From NCBI RefSeq assembly GCF_000153025.1, contig NZ_CH672429.1, forward strand, positions 1,513,107 to 1,577,106: DNA of 64,000 nt. The letters are read 5' to 3'. The DNA comes from Marinomonas sp. MED121. Lineage in GTDB: Bacteria; Pseudomonadota; Gammaproteobacteria; Pseudomonadales; Marinomonadaceae. The stretch's first letter is position 1, and each line of letters begins with the position of its first letter. The position numbers and the translations under genes are program-made. A model generated the notes under the pieces. It saw only the letters and a list, made by a program, of their open reading frames with translations, was not told the origin of the DNA and made no database searches. Positions 52,715 to 62,006 of this stretch are shown here, piece after piece.

Positions 52715-55176
52715 AGTTCAGAGATGTCACGATAACTCAACGTCTAATATTCTCTAATTTACTCTCTTTAGTCATTGTTAGCTTTGCCATACTTATGGTG
52801 ATCAGGTCCCTTTATTATGTGGAATCTACCTTAAAGACTCAGGCCCATGAGCACCTAGCCGTTCTCACCGAGCATTCCGATATTAGTCGTCGTGTATTCC
52901 AATTAACGTCCAGGGTAAAGCTGCTGGAACAAACCTTCCTTTTTAGTGAAACCACCTTATCCGAAGAAGCCTTCCATATTGACTTGGAACTACAAACCCT
53001 TAGAGAGCTATCCACAAACCCAGTTCTCGCCAAAAGAATGGATGTCTTTATCGATAACTTCCATCGCTTTCTAGGCAGCTCACTGTCTCTTAATCGTATA
53101 TTGAAAAAGACGGATCAAATTGATGAGTTATTAGCGTCGCAAATAGATGAATTAGAATTTCACATAGCTGATAAGAATTTACTTGATGCTAACGAGGGTG
53201 AGGATTGGAATGACTACAATAAACTTAGTCTAGTCGCTATGTTGCGTGAATCTTTTTTAATGACGGGGAAAATGGTCGGAAATATTCACAGCCGTATTAC
53301 GCCAGAAACGGAACGAGTCTTGATCATAGAAGTAGAAAAAGAGTTAGACATACTACTTTTACATCTAGAAAACGTTGATACACAAACCCCTATGCTAAAT
53401 ACGCAAAAAAAGAAGATGAAGCGTACTTTGCAAAAATATAATGCGGCTCTTAGGCGTATAAAAGCTAATTTAGAACAACGTTGGGTTGTCATGGATGCCC
53501 TCGTTAATGCGCAAAACAATCTACTCTCTATGGTTGAGATCACCGAAGAAAAAGTTCAAGCTGAAGCGCTGGCATTAACCGATAGTTTAAAGAAAGAAAT
53601 AGGTAAGTCTCGTTTTAACGCCATAGTCACTAGTATATTCGCCTTCTTATTATCCATTTTACTGATCAGTTTAGTGGTCAAAAAACACATACGAAAACCC
53701 CTTGATGATCTGAGTGAAGGGTTTGATCAAATTGAATCAAACGGCATCAACAAACCCATTGATTTAAATCGAAGTGATGAATGGAGCCATATAGAAAATA
53801 CCTTTAATAAGATGGCACTGAGACTGTCGGATGCTTATTCAGATCTCAATGAAGAGAAGAAAAACTTTGACTTCCTTGCTCACCACGACCCACTCACAGG
53901 CCTAGCAAATCGACTTTTGGGCACCAAGAAACTCAATGCCAAAATAAAAAAAGCAGAAGAGCAAAATACTTGCTTCCTCTTAATCTATTTAGATATTGAT
54001 GAGTTTAAAACCATTAATGATTCTTTGGGCCATACATCTGGCGACAACCTACTGATCAATGTTGCTAGAATTTTAGAAGAATTAGCCCAAAACATTGGCT
54101 TTGTCTCTCGTATGGGTGGCGATGAGTTTATGATTGTTGTGGATGATGTTGAAAGCATAAAACACGGTGAGCTCATTTCAGAACGTATCAATAAGTCCCT
54201 ACGTAAAGCTTATTATATCGATGATAAGAGTGTTTTCGTGTCTGCTAGTATTGGGGTTTGTCAGTTCCCCGATCATGGTCACGATGAAGAGACCTTGATT
54301 AGAAATGCCGATACAGCCATGTACCATGCAAAACGCAACGGCAAAGACCAATATCGTATTTATGTGGATAAAATGACACTGGAAGTGACCGATATTATTG
54401 AGACTAATGTCGGCCTTCGCCAAGCGATCAAAAATGATGAACTGGTGGTTTTTTTCCAACCTAAAGTCGACCTAAACAGCAAACATGTTACTGGTGCCGA
54501 AGCCTTAGTCAGATGGCAGCATCCTAAATTAGGGCTACTACAACCTGTCGACTTTTTAGAGATAGCTGAGAAAACAGATCTTATTGTAGATATTGATAAA
54601 TGGGTGTTTAGGAAGGTCGCTTCTTTAATCAGCCAATGGCAAGCTGAAGGCGTTAACCTCGATGGCATTCACTTCTCAGTAAACTTTTCAGCACGCATGT
54701 TTTATATGCCTGACCTAGCAGATCAATTAAAAAATATTCTGGATCAAACTAATTGTCAGCCTCATCAGCTTATTTTAGAAATTACCGAACGAGACATGAT
54801 GCGTGATTTTGTCACCTGTGTGCACAACATAGAGATCCTCAGAGCCCAAGGTTATAAAATTGCTATTGATGATTTTGGTACAGGTTATTCGTCACTTTCT
54901 GTCGTCAAAAACTTATCAGCCGATTACCTAAAACTGGATCGTAGCTTTATCCAAGACTTAGACACCTCGCAACTTGATTATGAAATTACCAACGCTGTTT
55001 TAAAACTCGCGAGAATTCTAAATTTGTCTGTCATTGCAGAAGGTGTCGAAACACAACAGCATTTAGATAAACTCATCCAATTGGGCTGTAAACGTGCACA
55101 AGGTTACTACTTCTCCAAGCCGTTACCTGTGACGAATTGGTTAGAATACTTTGAAGCGAATCAAGGAGATAAGTAA
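52711..55176 (+). CDS. Membrane GGDEF/EAL c-di-GMP enzyme with helical periplasmic sensor domain
   Basis: An 821-residue inner-membrane protein. TM1 is at about 12-32, a roughly 270-residue all-helical periplasmic domain follows, TM2 is at about 301-323, HAMP at 324-378, GGDEF at about 387-545 and EAL at about 560-810. The cyclase motif GGDEF (469-473) is intact; no RxxD inhibitory site precedes it. The phosphodiesterase motifs are complete: EALVRW (597-602), DDFGTGYSSL (from 720), KLDRSFI and IAEGVET. It could both make and break c-di-GMP. The helical sensor plus upstream binding protein recalls TorS/TorT and MbaA/NspS. GGAG lies 7 bases before the ATG. Confidence 0.92.
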   Translation: MKFRDVTITQRLIFSNLLSLVIVSFAILMVIRSLYYVESTLKTQAHEHLAVLTEHSDISRRVFQLTSRVKLLEQTFLFSETTLSEEAFHIDLELQTLRELSTNPVLAKRMDVFIDNFHRFLGSSLSLNRILKKTDQIDELLASQIDELEFHIADKNLLDANEGEDWNDYNKLSLVAMLRESFLMTGKMVGNIHSRITPETERVLIIEVEKELDILLLHLENVDTQTPMLNTQKKKMKRTLQKYNAALRRIKANLEQRWVVMDALVNAQNNLLSMVEITEEKVQAEALALTDSLKKEIGKSRFNAIVTSIFAFLLSILLISLVVKKHIRKPLDDLSEGFDQIESNGINKPIDLNRSDEWSHIENTFNKMALRLSDAYSDLNEEKKNFDFLAHHDPLTGLANRLLGTKKLNAKIKKAEEQNTCFLLIYLDIDEFKTINDSLGHTSGDNLLINVARILEELAQNIGFVSRMGGDEFMIVVDDVESIKHGELISERINKSLRKAYYIDDKSVFVSASIGVCQFPDHGHDEETLIRNADTAMYHAKRNGKDQYRIYVDKMTLEVTDIIETNVGLRQAIKNDELVVFFQPKVDLNSKHVTGAEALVRWQHPKLGLLQPVDFLEIAEKTDLIVDIDKWVFRKVASLISQWQAEGVNLDGIHFSVNFSARMFYMPDLADQLKNILDQTNCQPHQLILEITERDMMRDFVTCVHNIEILRAQGYKIAIDDFGTGYSSLSVVKNLSADYLKLDRSFIQDLDTSQLDYEITNAVLKLARILNLSVIAEGVETQQHLDKLIQLGCKRAQGYYFSKPLPVTNWLEYFEANQGDK

Positions 55177-55527
55177 CTAAACCTAGCCAACCTAAAAGCC
55201 TTAGCCGAGCGACTAGCTAGTTAAAGAACCGAAATAGTGCATCCCAAAAATCCCAAACATATTAATGAGATAAATTGGTGCGCCTATTTTTTGAGATCAT
55301 ATATAAGCGCCTCTAAAACATTAGAAATTACGAATATAATTTTTTAACTTCACTAACCCCCTCTAAAATTTACTTCGTTTTTAATCACTTAAGTTGATTT
55401 TCTAGAACTTTATTCCATTTTTTCTCTATTCGGCATCAAACCTGCATTCATACAACTCAAATGTCACATTATAAGAGTATGTTTAAGCACTTAACCCCGT
55501 TCAAAAAGAATTAAGAGTCGAACCACT
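55177..55527. other. 351-base gap before the Amt-MCP gene
   Basis: AT-rich, no coding frame. It contains the candidate promoter listed at 55447-55475 and a single TGGTGC half-site at about 55277 that resembles part of an NtrC site, but no matching half and no sigma-54 box were found. Confidence 0.4.
55447..55475 (+). promoter_or_regulatory. Candidate sigma-70 promoter of the Amt-MCP gene
   Basis: TTCATA (55447-55452), 17 bases and TATAAG (55470-55475), 53 bases before the ATG. Matches are 4/6 and 5/6 to consensus. Confidence 0.4.
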
Positions 55528-57738
55528 ATGGAAGAAATTCAACCAACACTCGATATTATCTGGATCATGATTTCTGCTGCTCTAGTCATGTTTATGCAAA
55601 CAGGTTTCACAGCATTTGAAGCAGGTCTTACCAGAGCAAAAAACTCCATTAATGTTGCAATGAAAAACATGACAGATTTTGTCGTTGCCATCTTTGCATT
55701 TTGGTTTATTGGGTATGGTTTAATGTTTGGTAGCGATACTTTGGGCTTGTGGGGAACCAGTGCTTTTATGCTTGAAGGCCTAAGTGAGCCAAGTGATATT
55801 GCCTCTTTTGTATTTCAGGCTACCTTTGCAGGCACCGCAGCGACAATCGTCAGTGGCGCTGTTGCTGAACGAATGCAGTTTATGTCCTATGTTGTTGTTT
55901 CTCTTATTTTAACAGCTGTTATTTACCCGATTTCAGGACATTGGATATGGGAAAGCGGTGGCTGGTTAGCTGAAAAAGGCATGATAGATTTTGCAGGCTC
56001 TACCGTTGTGCACTCTGTTGGGGCTTGGGTTGGTCTAGCTGGTGTTATCATGCTTGGGCCTCGTATCGGTCGCTTTGATGCTGAAGGTAAGGCAAAGAAG
56101 ATTCATGGTCATAGCCTTATCTTGGCTGTTATTGGTACCTTTATTCTCTTCTTCGGTTGGTTTGGCTTCAACGGAGGAAGTACGCTTGCTGCAACCAAAG
56201 ACATTGCAGGTATTATGGCAAATACCATGTTGGCAGCATCAGCGTCTGCCATTATGTGCTTTGTTATTGCAGTTTCTAACAATAAAAAGACCATTGACAT
56301 TGAAAAAATTCTAAGTGGTGTCATTGGCGGCCTAGTTGGTATTACGGCAGGTTGCGCGGTCGTTACTCCCAGTGGGGCCATTATTATTGGTTTAGTGACA
56401 GGTGCGATTGTCTACTTTAGTGAAGAGATGATGCTTCATGTATTTAAATTAGATGATCCGGTCAACGCTATTGCAGTCCATGGTGTTGCAGGTGTTGTAG
56501 GAACCTTAATGTTGGCGTTAGTTGCTCCTATTGAAAATTTAAACAATGTCAGTCGTTTTGATCAATTCACAATTCAATTAACCGGTGTCTTGGTTGTATT
56601 TGCTTGGTCCTTCTCAGCAGGCCTCATTATGTTTTGGGGGCTAAAAGCTTTTAATAAACTCAGAGTGGATCCAGAGCACGAAAAAGAAGGCCTGAATATT
56701 GTTGAACATGGTGCCACCAGTGGCATTATTGAAACCCTAAGTGCAATGCAAGAATTCGTTAACGCTCACAGTAATCCCGATGCAATTGCCGATTTGACAA
56801 AGCGTCTTGAGGTTGAAAATGGTACAGAGAATGGCGATATTGCTGTAATGTTTAATAGGCTTCTAAGCCAAGTTGAACAAACCTATTCGAACTTTTCTCA
56901 AGGAGTGGAAAACTTAAAACACCATACCAACAATATGAACCTAGATTCATCTGATATTAGTTTGGCCGTGCAAAAGCAATTAGCAGATATTGCAAACATC
57001 ACTAAGTCCACCGCAGAGTTGCATGACTCACTTCACAACTTTGCAAACCTGACCATGGACATCACACAAAGGTCAAATCATGTTAAAAGTAGCTCTTTTG
57101 AATCATTAGAAATGATTGAAGAAATGAAAGCTATGATGCTTGAAATGCAATCTAAAGCAGATGAAGCCTACGATATAATGCAAGCTCTAAGACAGGACAG
57201 CGATCAGATTATAAACATTCTATCTGGTGTCCAAGAGATCTCAGAACAAACAAACCTACTTGCTCTTAATGCAGCCATAGAGGCTGCACGCGCTGGAGAG
57301 AGCGGTCGTGGGTTTGCTGTCGTGGCCGATGAAGTACGCCAACTATCTAGTAAAACCAATCTGGCAACACAAGAAATCAGCGTTGTCATTGACAGTCTGC
57401 AAAACAGAACAACACATGCAAATAACTTAATGGATGATAACAGATTAAAAGTCAGAGAAAGTAACAACTTAATGAGCCAAACGATAGAGCGATTATCGAG
57501 AAGTAACGATGAAATAATCAAAGTACAGAGTGCGAATAGTATCATTAATGAAATGGCCCAAAGTGAAAAAGATAATATTTCTCAGCAACTAAGTGCCGTT
57601 GAAGACATCGAACATGCCTGTACCACTAATCTGAATAAGATCTCCTCCATTGAGAGCTCAAGCCTTGAGCTAACAAATGTGTCTAAATCCTTTGAAGATG
57701 TAACTTCAAGCTTTAAGACCAGCACAAGACTGCATTAA
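55528..57738 (+). CDS. Ammonium transporter-chemoreceptor fusion (Amt-MCP)
   Basis: A 736-residue fusion. Residues 1-395 are a full Amt domain with 11 hydrophobic segments; the AmtB pore residues are all present: Phe100, Trp141, Asp154, the twin histidines His162 and His318, Phe214 and Ser218. Residues about 395-450, with [20 protein letters not shown], look like a HAMP-type linker, and 450-736 is an MCP coiled coil with the CheA/CheW tip [20 protein letters not shown] at 572-591 and [12 protein letters not shown]. It should link ammonium binding or flux to the chemotaxis pathway. No glnK gene is beside it. The frame is continuous across the junction. Confidence 0.95.
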   Translation: MEEIQPTLDIIWIMISAALVMFMQTGFTAFEAGLTRAKNSINVAMKNMTDFVVAIFAFWFIGYGLMFGSDTLGLWGTSAFMLEGLSEPSDIASFVFQATFAGTAATIVSGAVAERMQFMSYVVVSLILTAVIYPISGHWIWESGGWLAEKGMIDFAGSTVVHSVGAWVGLAGVIMLGPRIGRFDAEGKAKKIHGHSLILAVIGTFILFFGWFGFNGGSTLAATKDIAGIMANTMLAASASAIMCFVIAVSNNKKTIDIEKILSGVIGGLVGITAGCAVVTPSGAIIIGLVTGAIVYFSEEMMLHVFKLDDPVNAIAVHGVAGVVGTLMLALVAPIENLNNVSRFDQFTIQLTGVLVVFAWSFSAGLIMFWGLKAFNKLRVDPEHEKEGLNIVEHGATSGIIETLSAMQEFVNAHSNPDAIADLTKRLEVENGTENGDIAVMFNRLLSQVEQTYSNFSQGVENLKHHTNNMNLDSSDISLAVQKQLADIANITKSTAELHDSLHNFANLTMDITQRSNHVKSSSFESLEMIEEMKAMMLEMQSKADEAYDIMQALRQDSDQIINILSGVQEISEQTNLLALNAAIEAARAGESGRGFAVVADEVRQLSSKTNLATQEISVVIDSLQNRTTHANNLMDDNRLKVRESNNLMSQTIERLSRSNDEIIKVQSANSIINEMAQSEKDNISQQLSAVEDIEHACTTNLNKISSIESSSLELTNVSKSFEDVTSSFKTSTRLH

Positions 57739-57752
57739 AACTTCACCTTACG

Positions 57753-57774
57753 TCAGCACCTATATTAGGGTGCT
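57753..57774 (+). terminator. Hairpin after the Amt-MCP gene
   Basis: CAGCACC-TATATTAG-GGTGCTG is a perfect 7-bp stem 14 bases after the stop. The T run is missing, so termination strength is unclear; a decayed version follows the remnant copy at 47115. Confidence 0.55.
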
Positions 57775-58000
57775 GAGCGTCTGAATAGTTAATTATGCTG
57801 ATGTTCATTGGGAAGTGTTTAACACAAACTTAGTTAGATTCTAGCCGTACAAAGAATGAGAAAGCGCTGTTTTTATAATCATAATTTTTGATATACAGAG
57901 ATTCTATGACATCTCGAAATCCATGAATTTTCCCGCGTTAGCCAATCAAGCTTTGTATTTAATACCCATTAGAAAGTGACATAAACTAATGAGGTGAAGC

Positions 58001-58228
58001 ATGAACAATCAAGAACGAATCATAGAACTTGCTAATGAAAGGTTGAAAGCCCGAGACCAGAACGGTGATGGGAAAATTTCGAAACAAGAATTAAAAACCT
58101 TTTACACTACAGATCACGAACTGAGAGAGCACTTTTCTAATCCTGACTTGATCGCTATGGCTGAATATTACTTTCATAAACTGGATCAAAACAACGATGG
58201 CTTTATAAGCCTAAAAGAGTTGATGTAG
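58001..58228 (+). CDS. Small EF-hand calcium-binding protein
   Basis: A 75-residue protein with two canonical EF-hand loops: DQNGDGKISKQE (residues 19-30) and DQNNDGFISLKE (62-73). All calcium-ligand positions are ideal. There is no signal peptide, so it is cytosolic. It lies between the Amt-MCP fusion and a helicase gene on the same strand, with GAGGTG at good spacing before the ATG. Target unknown. Confidence 0.9.
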   Translation: MNNQERIIELANERLKARDQNGDGKISKQELKTFYTTDHELREHFSNPDLIAMAEYYFHKLDQNNDGFISLKELM

Positions 58229-58432
58229 GCCAAAAGCACTAAAATGAGTGGTCATACCAAGGAAGGTTAGGCCCTAGTTTTAAAACGGACTTATCATAGC
58301 AATGAGACTCTCTTTTTTAGCCTTGCTCCCTCTACCCAATAATTTGATGCTTTCCATGTTCTCCTATTAACTTACTGTTATACTCCCGCCATCGCACGTC
58401 CTCCTGATCTGCTCCCTATCGAGACCTATTTT

Positions 58433-59764
58433 ATGTCATTCGCTAAACTTGGACTAAGCACCCCTATTCTGAATGCGGTTGCCAAGTTGGGTTACACCCA
58501 GCCTACATCTATCCAAAAACAAGCCATCCCAGCCATTTTACTGGATAGAAACCTGTTAGCAGCGTCTCAAACAGGGACAGGTAAAACCGCAAGTTTTGTC
58601 TTACCCCTATTAGAAAAGCTTTTCCGTAATCGACGTTATAACGGCCAAACTAAGGTCAGAGGAAAACGTGTTCGCATCTTGGTGTTAACGCCAACGCGAG
58701 AACTGGCCACTCAGGTTGAAGAAAGCATCGCAGAGTATGGCAAAGAGTTAGATTTTACCTCAATGGCACTTTATGGCGGTGTTGATGAAGTCCCTCAAAA
58801 AGAGCGTTTAATTGAAGGTGTCGACTTTTTGGTTGCAACACCTGGCCGCTTGGTTGACATGGTCCACCAGCGCGCACTACATTTTGATGAAGTTGAAACC
58901 TTAGTACTAGACGAAGCCGATAGAATGCTCGACATGGGCTTTATCGATGACATCTATAATATTATCGATCGATTACCTGACGATAGACAAAACCTGTTAT
59001 TTTCCGCGACTTTAAATGACCATGTTCGCAATTTATCTACCACCTTTTCAGGTGTGGGTATGGAAAACAAAGAATTTTATGATGACCTTTTAGAGATCAA
59101 CATCTCCCCTAAAGAAACCTCAGCATCAAGCATAGATCAATGCTTGATTACCGTAGATAAAGATACCAAGTCTGCCCTTTTGAGCCATTTAATCAAAGAG
59201 CAAGAATGGGATCAGGCCCTTATCTTTATTGAGAAAAAACACGGTGCGGCTAAGTTGGTTAGCCAGTTAGAAAAACGCGGTATCAAAGCAGATTGTATCC
59301 ATGGGGATAGAAGCCAATCCATGCGTGAAAAAGTCCTCGCTGAGTTTAAATCGGGTGAGCTTAAGTACCTTGTGGCAACCGGTGTTGCAGCACGAGGCAT
59401 AGACATTGGCGACCTAACGCGCGTGGTTAACTATGATCTACCTTTCAAACCAGAAGAATACATCCACAGAATTGGCCGAACTGGCCGTGCTGGCGCTGCG
59501 GGTGAAGCTGTTTCTTTTGTCGCTATGGGAGATTTTAAGAACCTATGTGCGATTGAAAGTCGCTTAGGACATATTATAAAGCGTAAAGAAATCGAAGGCT
59601 TCCCTGTACGTAAAACTGTGCCTGTTTCTATCTTGAATTATGTGCGTAAAGCGAACCGTCCTGATGCTGAAGGTAAACAAGCACCTAGCAAGGATACACA
59701 GCCAAAAAGCAACAAAACAGCTAATACTAAACCTGAGAAAAAAAGAGCCCCAAGGCATAAATAA
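58433..59764 (+). CDS. rhlE: DEAD-box RNA helicase (RhlE-like)
   Basis: A 443-residue ATP-dependent RNA helicase. Motif I SQTGTGKT is at 45-52, Ia PTRELA, Ib ATPGRL, DEAD at 160-163, SAT at 191-193, ARGIDI and HRIGRTGR (motifs V and VI) follow; a basic tail (KKRAPRHK) ends the protein. The compact core and short tail fit RhlE, which helps ribosome assembly and RNA decay. The gene for a small conserved protein follows after 6 bases. Confidence 0.92.
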   Translation: MSFAKLGLSTPILNAVAKLGYTQPTSIQKQAIPAILLDRNLLAASQTGTGKTASFVLPLLEKLFRNRRYNGQTKVRGKRVRILVLTPTRELATQVEESIAEYGKELDFTSMALYGGVDEVPQKERLIEGVDFLVATPGRLVDMVHQRALHFDEVETLVLDEADRMLDMGFIDDIYNIIDRLPDDRQNLLFSATLNDHVRNLSTTFSGVGMENKEFYDDLLEINISPKETSASSIDQCLITVDKDTKSALLSHLIKEQEWDQALIFIEKKHGAAKLVSQLEKRGIKADCIHGDRSQSMREKVLAEFKSGELKYLVATGVAARGIDIGDLTRVVNYDLPFKPEEYIHRIGRTGRAGAAGEAVSFVAMGDFKNLCAIESRLGHIIKRKEIEGFPVRKTVPVSILNYVRKANRPDAEGKQAPSKDTQPKSNKTANTKPEKKRAPRHK

Positions 59765-59770
59765 TTTGTC

Positions 59771-60130
59771 ATGAAAAAAACAGACAAGAAACACGAAAAA
59801 GCCATAATCACAGCCCTTACTAAGGTCTGTGACCAAGCCATGGAGACCTTTGAGGGTTTCCAATGGCTAACCCACCAAGTGGATTTCAATGATATATCTC
59901 GCTCCATCAAGGTGACTTGTGTCTTTGAAACTCGCGCTCAGGTAAGCCATTTTATAGGTAGCCCGACAGGTGGAGAAAAGCGAAAAGAAATGAGCCGGCT
60001 GATTCAGTCTGAATTAAAACCACTCGGCATCCAGTTGCAAGATAGCTTTAAGCAAATTAAATTTGATAGTGAAGAGGCCTGTCTTGAAGAACACCAAGGT
60101 AAATGGAACCATAGGCTAGGAAACCTTTAA
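59771..60130 (+). CDS. Conserved hypothetical protein in the helicase operon
   Basis: A 119-residue soluble protein (ALTKVCDQAMETFEGFQWLTHQV near residues 15-37). It resembles a conserved gammaproteobacterial family often labelled Fis-family regulator without evidence; no HTH is apparent to me. The gap to rhlE is 6 bases and to the AraC gene 23, suggesting one transcript. Confidence 0.75.
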   Translation: MKKTDKKHEKAIITALTKVCDQAMETFEGFQWLTHQVDFNDISRSIKVTCVFETRAQVSHFIGSPTGGEKRKEMSRLIQSELKPLGIQLQDSFKQIKFDSEEACLEEHQGKWNHRLGNL

Positions 60131-60153
60131 AACACTAACAATGGGAGGAACAC

Positions 60154-60867
60154 ATGAGTCACATCACAGATGTCTGGTCAGCTCACTCCCATTCTAATGG
60201 CAGCATTTTAATTTTGCCTGATGGCTGTCGTGATCTCATTATCAAGACCCACCAAGTGAATAATCGAACTCATCCTTCTTTGTGGTTTGTTTCCCCTCTA
60301 TTTGAACATACTCAAGCGGTTCAAACTCAAGCAAACACCCATACTCTTGGCTTTCGTTTAAAGCCTGGCGTGAAGATAGAGCAAGAAAAGCTCGTCAAAT
60401 ATATGCCGCTTTTTAAGCTTGATAATGAAGCCATTAGCCATGATGAAAAAGCCATTAGCCAGGATCAAAAAGCCATTAGCCAATTGGAAGACATGCTTAA
60501 TGAAGTCACGTCTATCAAGCCCTGTGTGGAAGAAGCACTGACATCCTTAGCCAGCGATTTATTCAATGTTACCCAAGCAGCAAAACAACTCGGCATGAGC
60601 ACTCGCAGCTTACAACGTATGCTCATCAGGGAAACAGATAAAAGCCCTAGCTACTGGCTCCAGTTAGCCAGAGCACGCAAAGCAGCCAAGCACTTAGGCC
60701 AAACAAAGACCATGGCTGACACCGCTGTTTTATATGGTTATTCGGATCAATCCCATATGTGTCGAGAGTTTCAACATTGGTTTAAACTTAGCCCAACACA
60801 ACTGCTCAATAACCCTATGTTAATGGCCCAATTAGACAGTACAGGTTATGGTTTTGATCTTTTCTAA
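60154..60867 (+). CDS. AraC family regulator with in-frame heptad repeats
   Basis: A 237-residue regulator. The N-terminal half contains LILPDGCRDLIIK (residues 18-30), as in DUF6597-type sensor domains, and the C-terminal AraC HTH includes AAKQLGMSTRSLQRMLIRETD and GYSDQSHMCREFQHWFKLSPTQLL (about 145-225). Residues 91-111 are three seven-residue units (AISxD-type) encoded by 21-base tandem repeats. GGGAGG precedes the ATG. Effector unknown. Confidence 0.85.
   Translation: MSHITDVWSAHSHSNGSILILPDGCRDLIIKTHQVNNRTHPSLWFVSPLFEHTQAVQTQANTHTLGFRLKPGVKIEQEKLVKYMPLFKLDNEAISHDEKAISQDQKAISQLEDMLNEVTSIKPCVEEALTSLASDLFNVTQAAKQLGMSTRSLQRMLIRETDKSPSYWLQLARARKAAKHLGQTKTMADTAVLYGYSDQSHMCREFQHWFKLSPTQLLNNPMLMAQLDSTGYGFDLF
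60424..60486 (+). repeat. Three 21-bp tandem repeats inside the AraC gene
   Basis: Units 60424-60444, 60445-60465 and 60466-60486 share GCCATTAGCCA and encode NEAISHD, EKAISQD and QKAISQL. Confidence 0.88.
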
Positions 60868-60905
60868 ATTCAAATAAACTTATCAGCGAAGATGAACTTC
60901 GAAAC

Positions 60906-61298
60906 CTAAAGAGCAACTGGCGAACACAACTCCACCAAGAAACCATTTAAATCTTTCACATAAGCTGTGGTTTGACCCCAAGGCATGGTTTCCACATCCT
61001 GAACCAAACTCGCCCCAGCCGCTAACGCCTTAGTTAAAGCTATTGGTACATCTGTGGTCTCAAACGCAATTTCAAAACACGCATTTAAGTCTGCTTGTGT
61101 TCCGGGCTTTTTACCCAGAGAGGTCATCAAGGCTAAGGACGAAAATGACAATTTAGTATTGCCTGTCACTAGCTCACCATAATCACCACTTTCATGCAGC
61201 ATAGCCCTATTAAGGCCAAATGCAGCCTCATAAAAAGCCAAGGTTTCAGATACATTCTGCACATATAAAATTGTATATTTAAAAGTTAGATCTGCCAT
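60906..61298 (-). CDS. VOC/glyoxalase family protein
   Basis: A 130-residue protein of the vicinal-oxygen-chelate fold: YTILYVQNVSETLAFYEAAFGL at residues 8-29 and the closing TTAYVKDLNGFLVELCSP motif with the metal-ligand Glu at about 123. Members include glyoxalase I, fosfomycin-resistance proteins and dioxygenases; which one is not decided. It is convergent with the AraC gene. Confidence 0.87.
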   Translation of the reverse strand: MADLTFKYTILYVQNVSETLAFYEAAFGLNRAMLHESGDYGELVTGNTKLSFSSLALMTSLGKKPGTQADLNACFEIAFETTDVPIALTKALAAGASLVQDVETMPWGQTTAYVKDLNGFLVELCSPVAL

Positions 61299-61499
61299 AT
61301 TTCCACTCCATTAAACTGCTTAATAACCAAGGCTAAGCACTAGAAAATTACTAAAAAAGCAGTGTGTTAGGGCCTAATCTTGTCTTTCACTTCTTCTTAA
61401 AAGAGTACAGCTTAGCTAGGTGTATTAAGGCTGTCTTGAAGATATGCGACAGCAGATTATTTTCATCATCCTCTTGTATTTCTTTTTAGTTTGCATGTA

Positions 61500-61513
61500 A
61501 ACTAATTTTAGTT
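61500..61513. promoter_or_regulatory. Candidate MarR operator
   Basis: AACTAA-TT-TTAGTT is a perfect 6-bp inverted repeat 40 bases before the MarR-type start and lies between TTGCAT (61491) and CATATA (61514), where it would block a promoter. Confidence 0.45.
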
Positions 61514-61552
61514 CATATACGTACTATTTAATTTTTAAGGATCTTTTAAGTT

Positions 61553-61966
61553 TTGGATAAGCGTCTCTTTTTTCTACTTAGCATGGCTCAACGCAAGCTT
61601 TTCAATCACCTAGATAAAGTATGTGAGAAAGAATTTGAGGCATCAGTGACTCAACTTGCTGCCCTTTTATATTTGGTGAAGCACCAAGGCTGTTCTCAAA
61701 AAGAATTAGCAAAAGCCATATGTTTGAATAAGTCTGCTATCACTGGGCTCATCGCACGGATGGAAAAAAATGATTTCGTTGAACGCATTACTGACACCGA
61801 AGATGCGAGAGCGATGAAGCTTTTTCCCACCCCTATTGGTGCCCAAAAAGCCAAAGACTTAATTCCCTATATTGACCAGTTAAATGAATTGTTTAGTGAT
61901 GAATTCAGTAAAGAAGAAATCCAAACCGTGCTGAAGTTTTTAAACTTTATTATCCAGCGCTTTTAA
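61553..61966 (+). CDS. MarR family regulator
   Basis: A 137-residue winged-helix protein: CSQKELAKAICLNKSAITGLIARMEKNDFVERITDTEDARAMKLF in parts (residues about 45-90) is the MarR DNA-binding core, with the wing in DTEDARA. The start is TTG. It is followed after 40 bases by an alpha/beta hydrolase gene on the same strand and likely regulates it together with itself. Confidence 0.88.
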   Translation: MDKRLFFLLSMAQRKLFNHLDKVCEKEFEASVTQLAALLYLVKHQGCSQKELAKAICLNKSAITGLIARMEKNDFVERITDTEDARAMKLFPTPIGAQKAKDLIPYIDQLNELFSDEFSKEEIQTVLKFLNFIIQRF

Positions 61967-62006
61967 CCAATGTCTAAAGGAGCAAGCTTTGCTCTGATGA
62001 GAGATC

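Noticed and set aside
54360..54668. Minus-strand frame inside the GGDEF/EAL gene
   Set aside because: Shadow of the EAL domain coding sequence with no start signals.
55270..55290. NtrC/sigma-54 control of the Amt-MCP gene
   Set aside because: Only one TGGTGC half-site was seen and no TGGCAC-N5-TTGC box; a sigma-70-like promoter is closer to the start.
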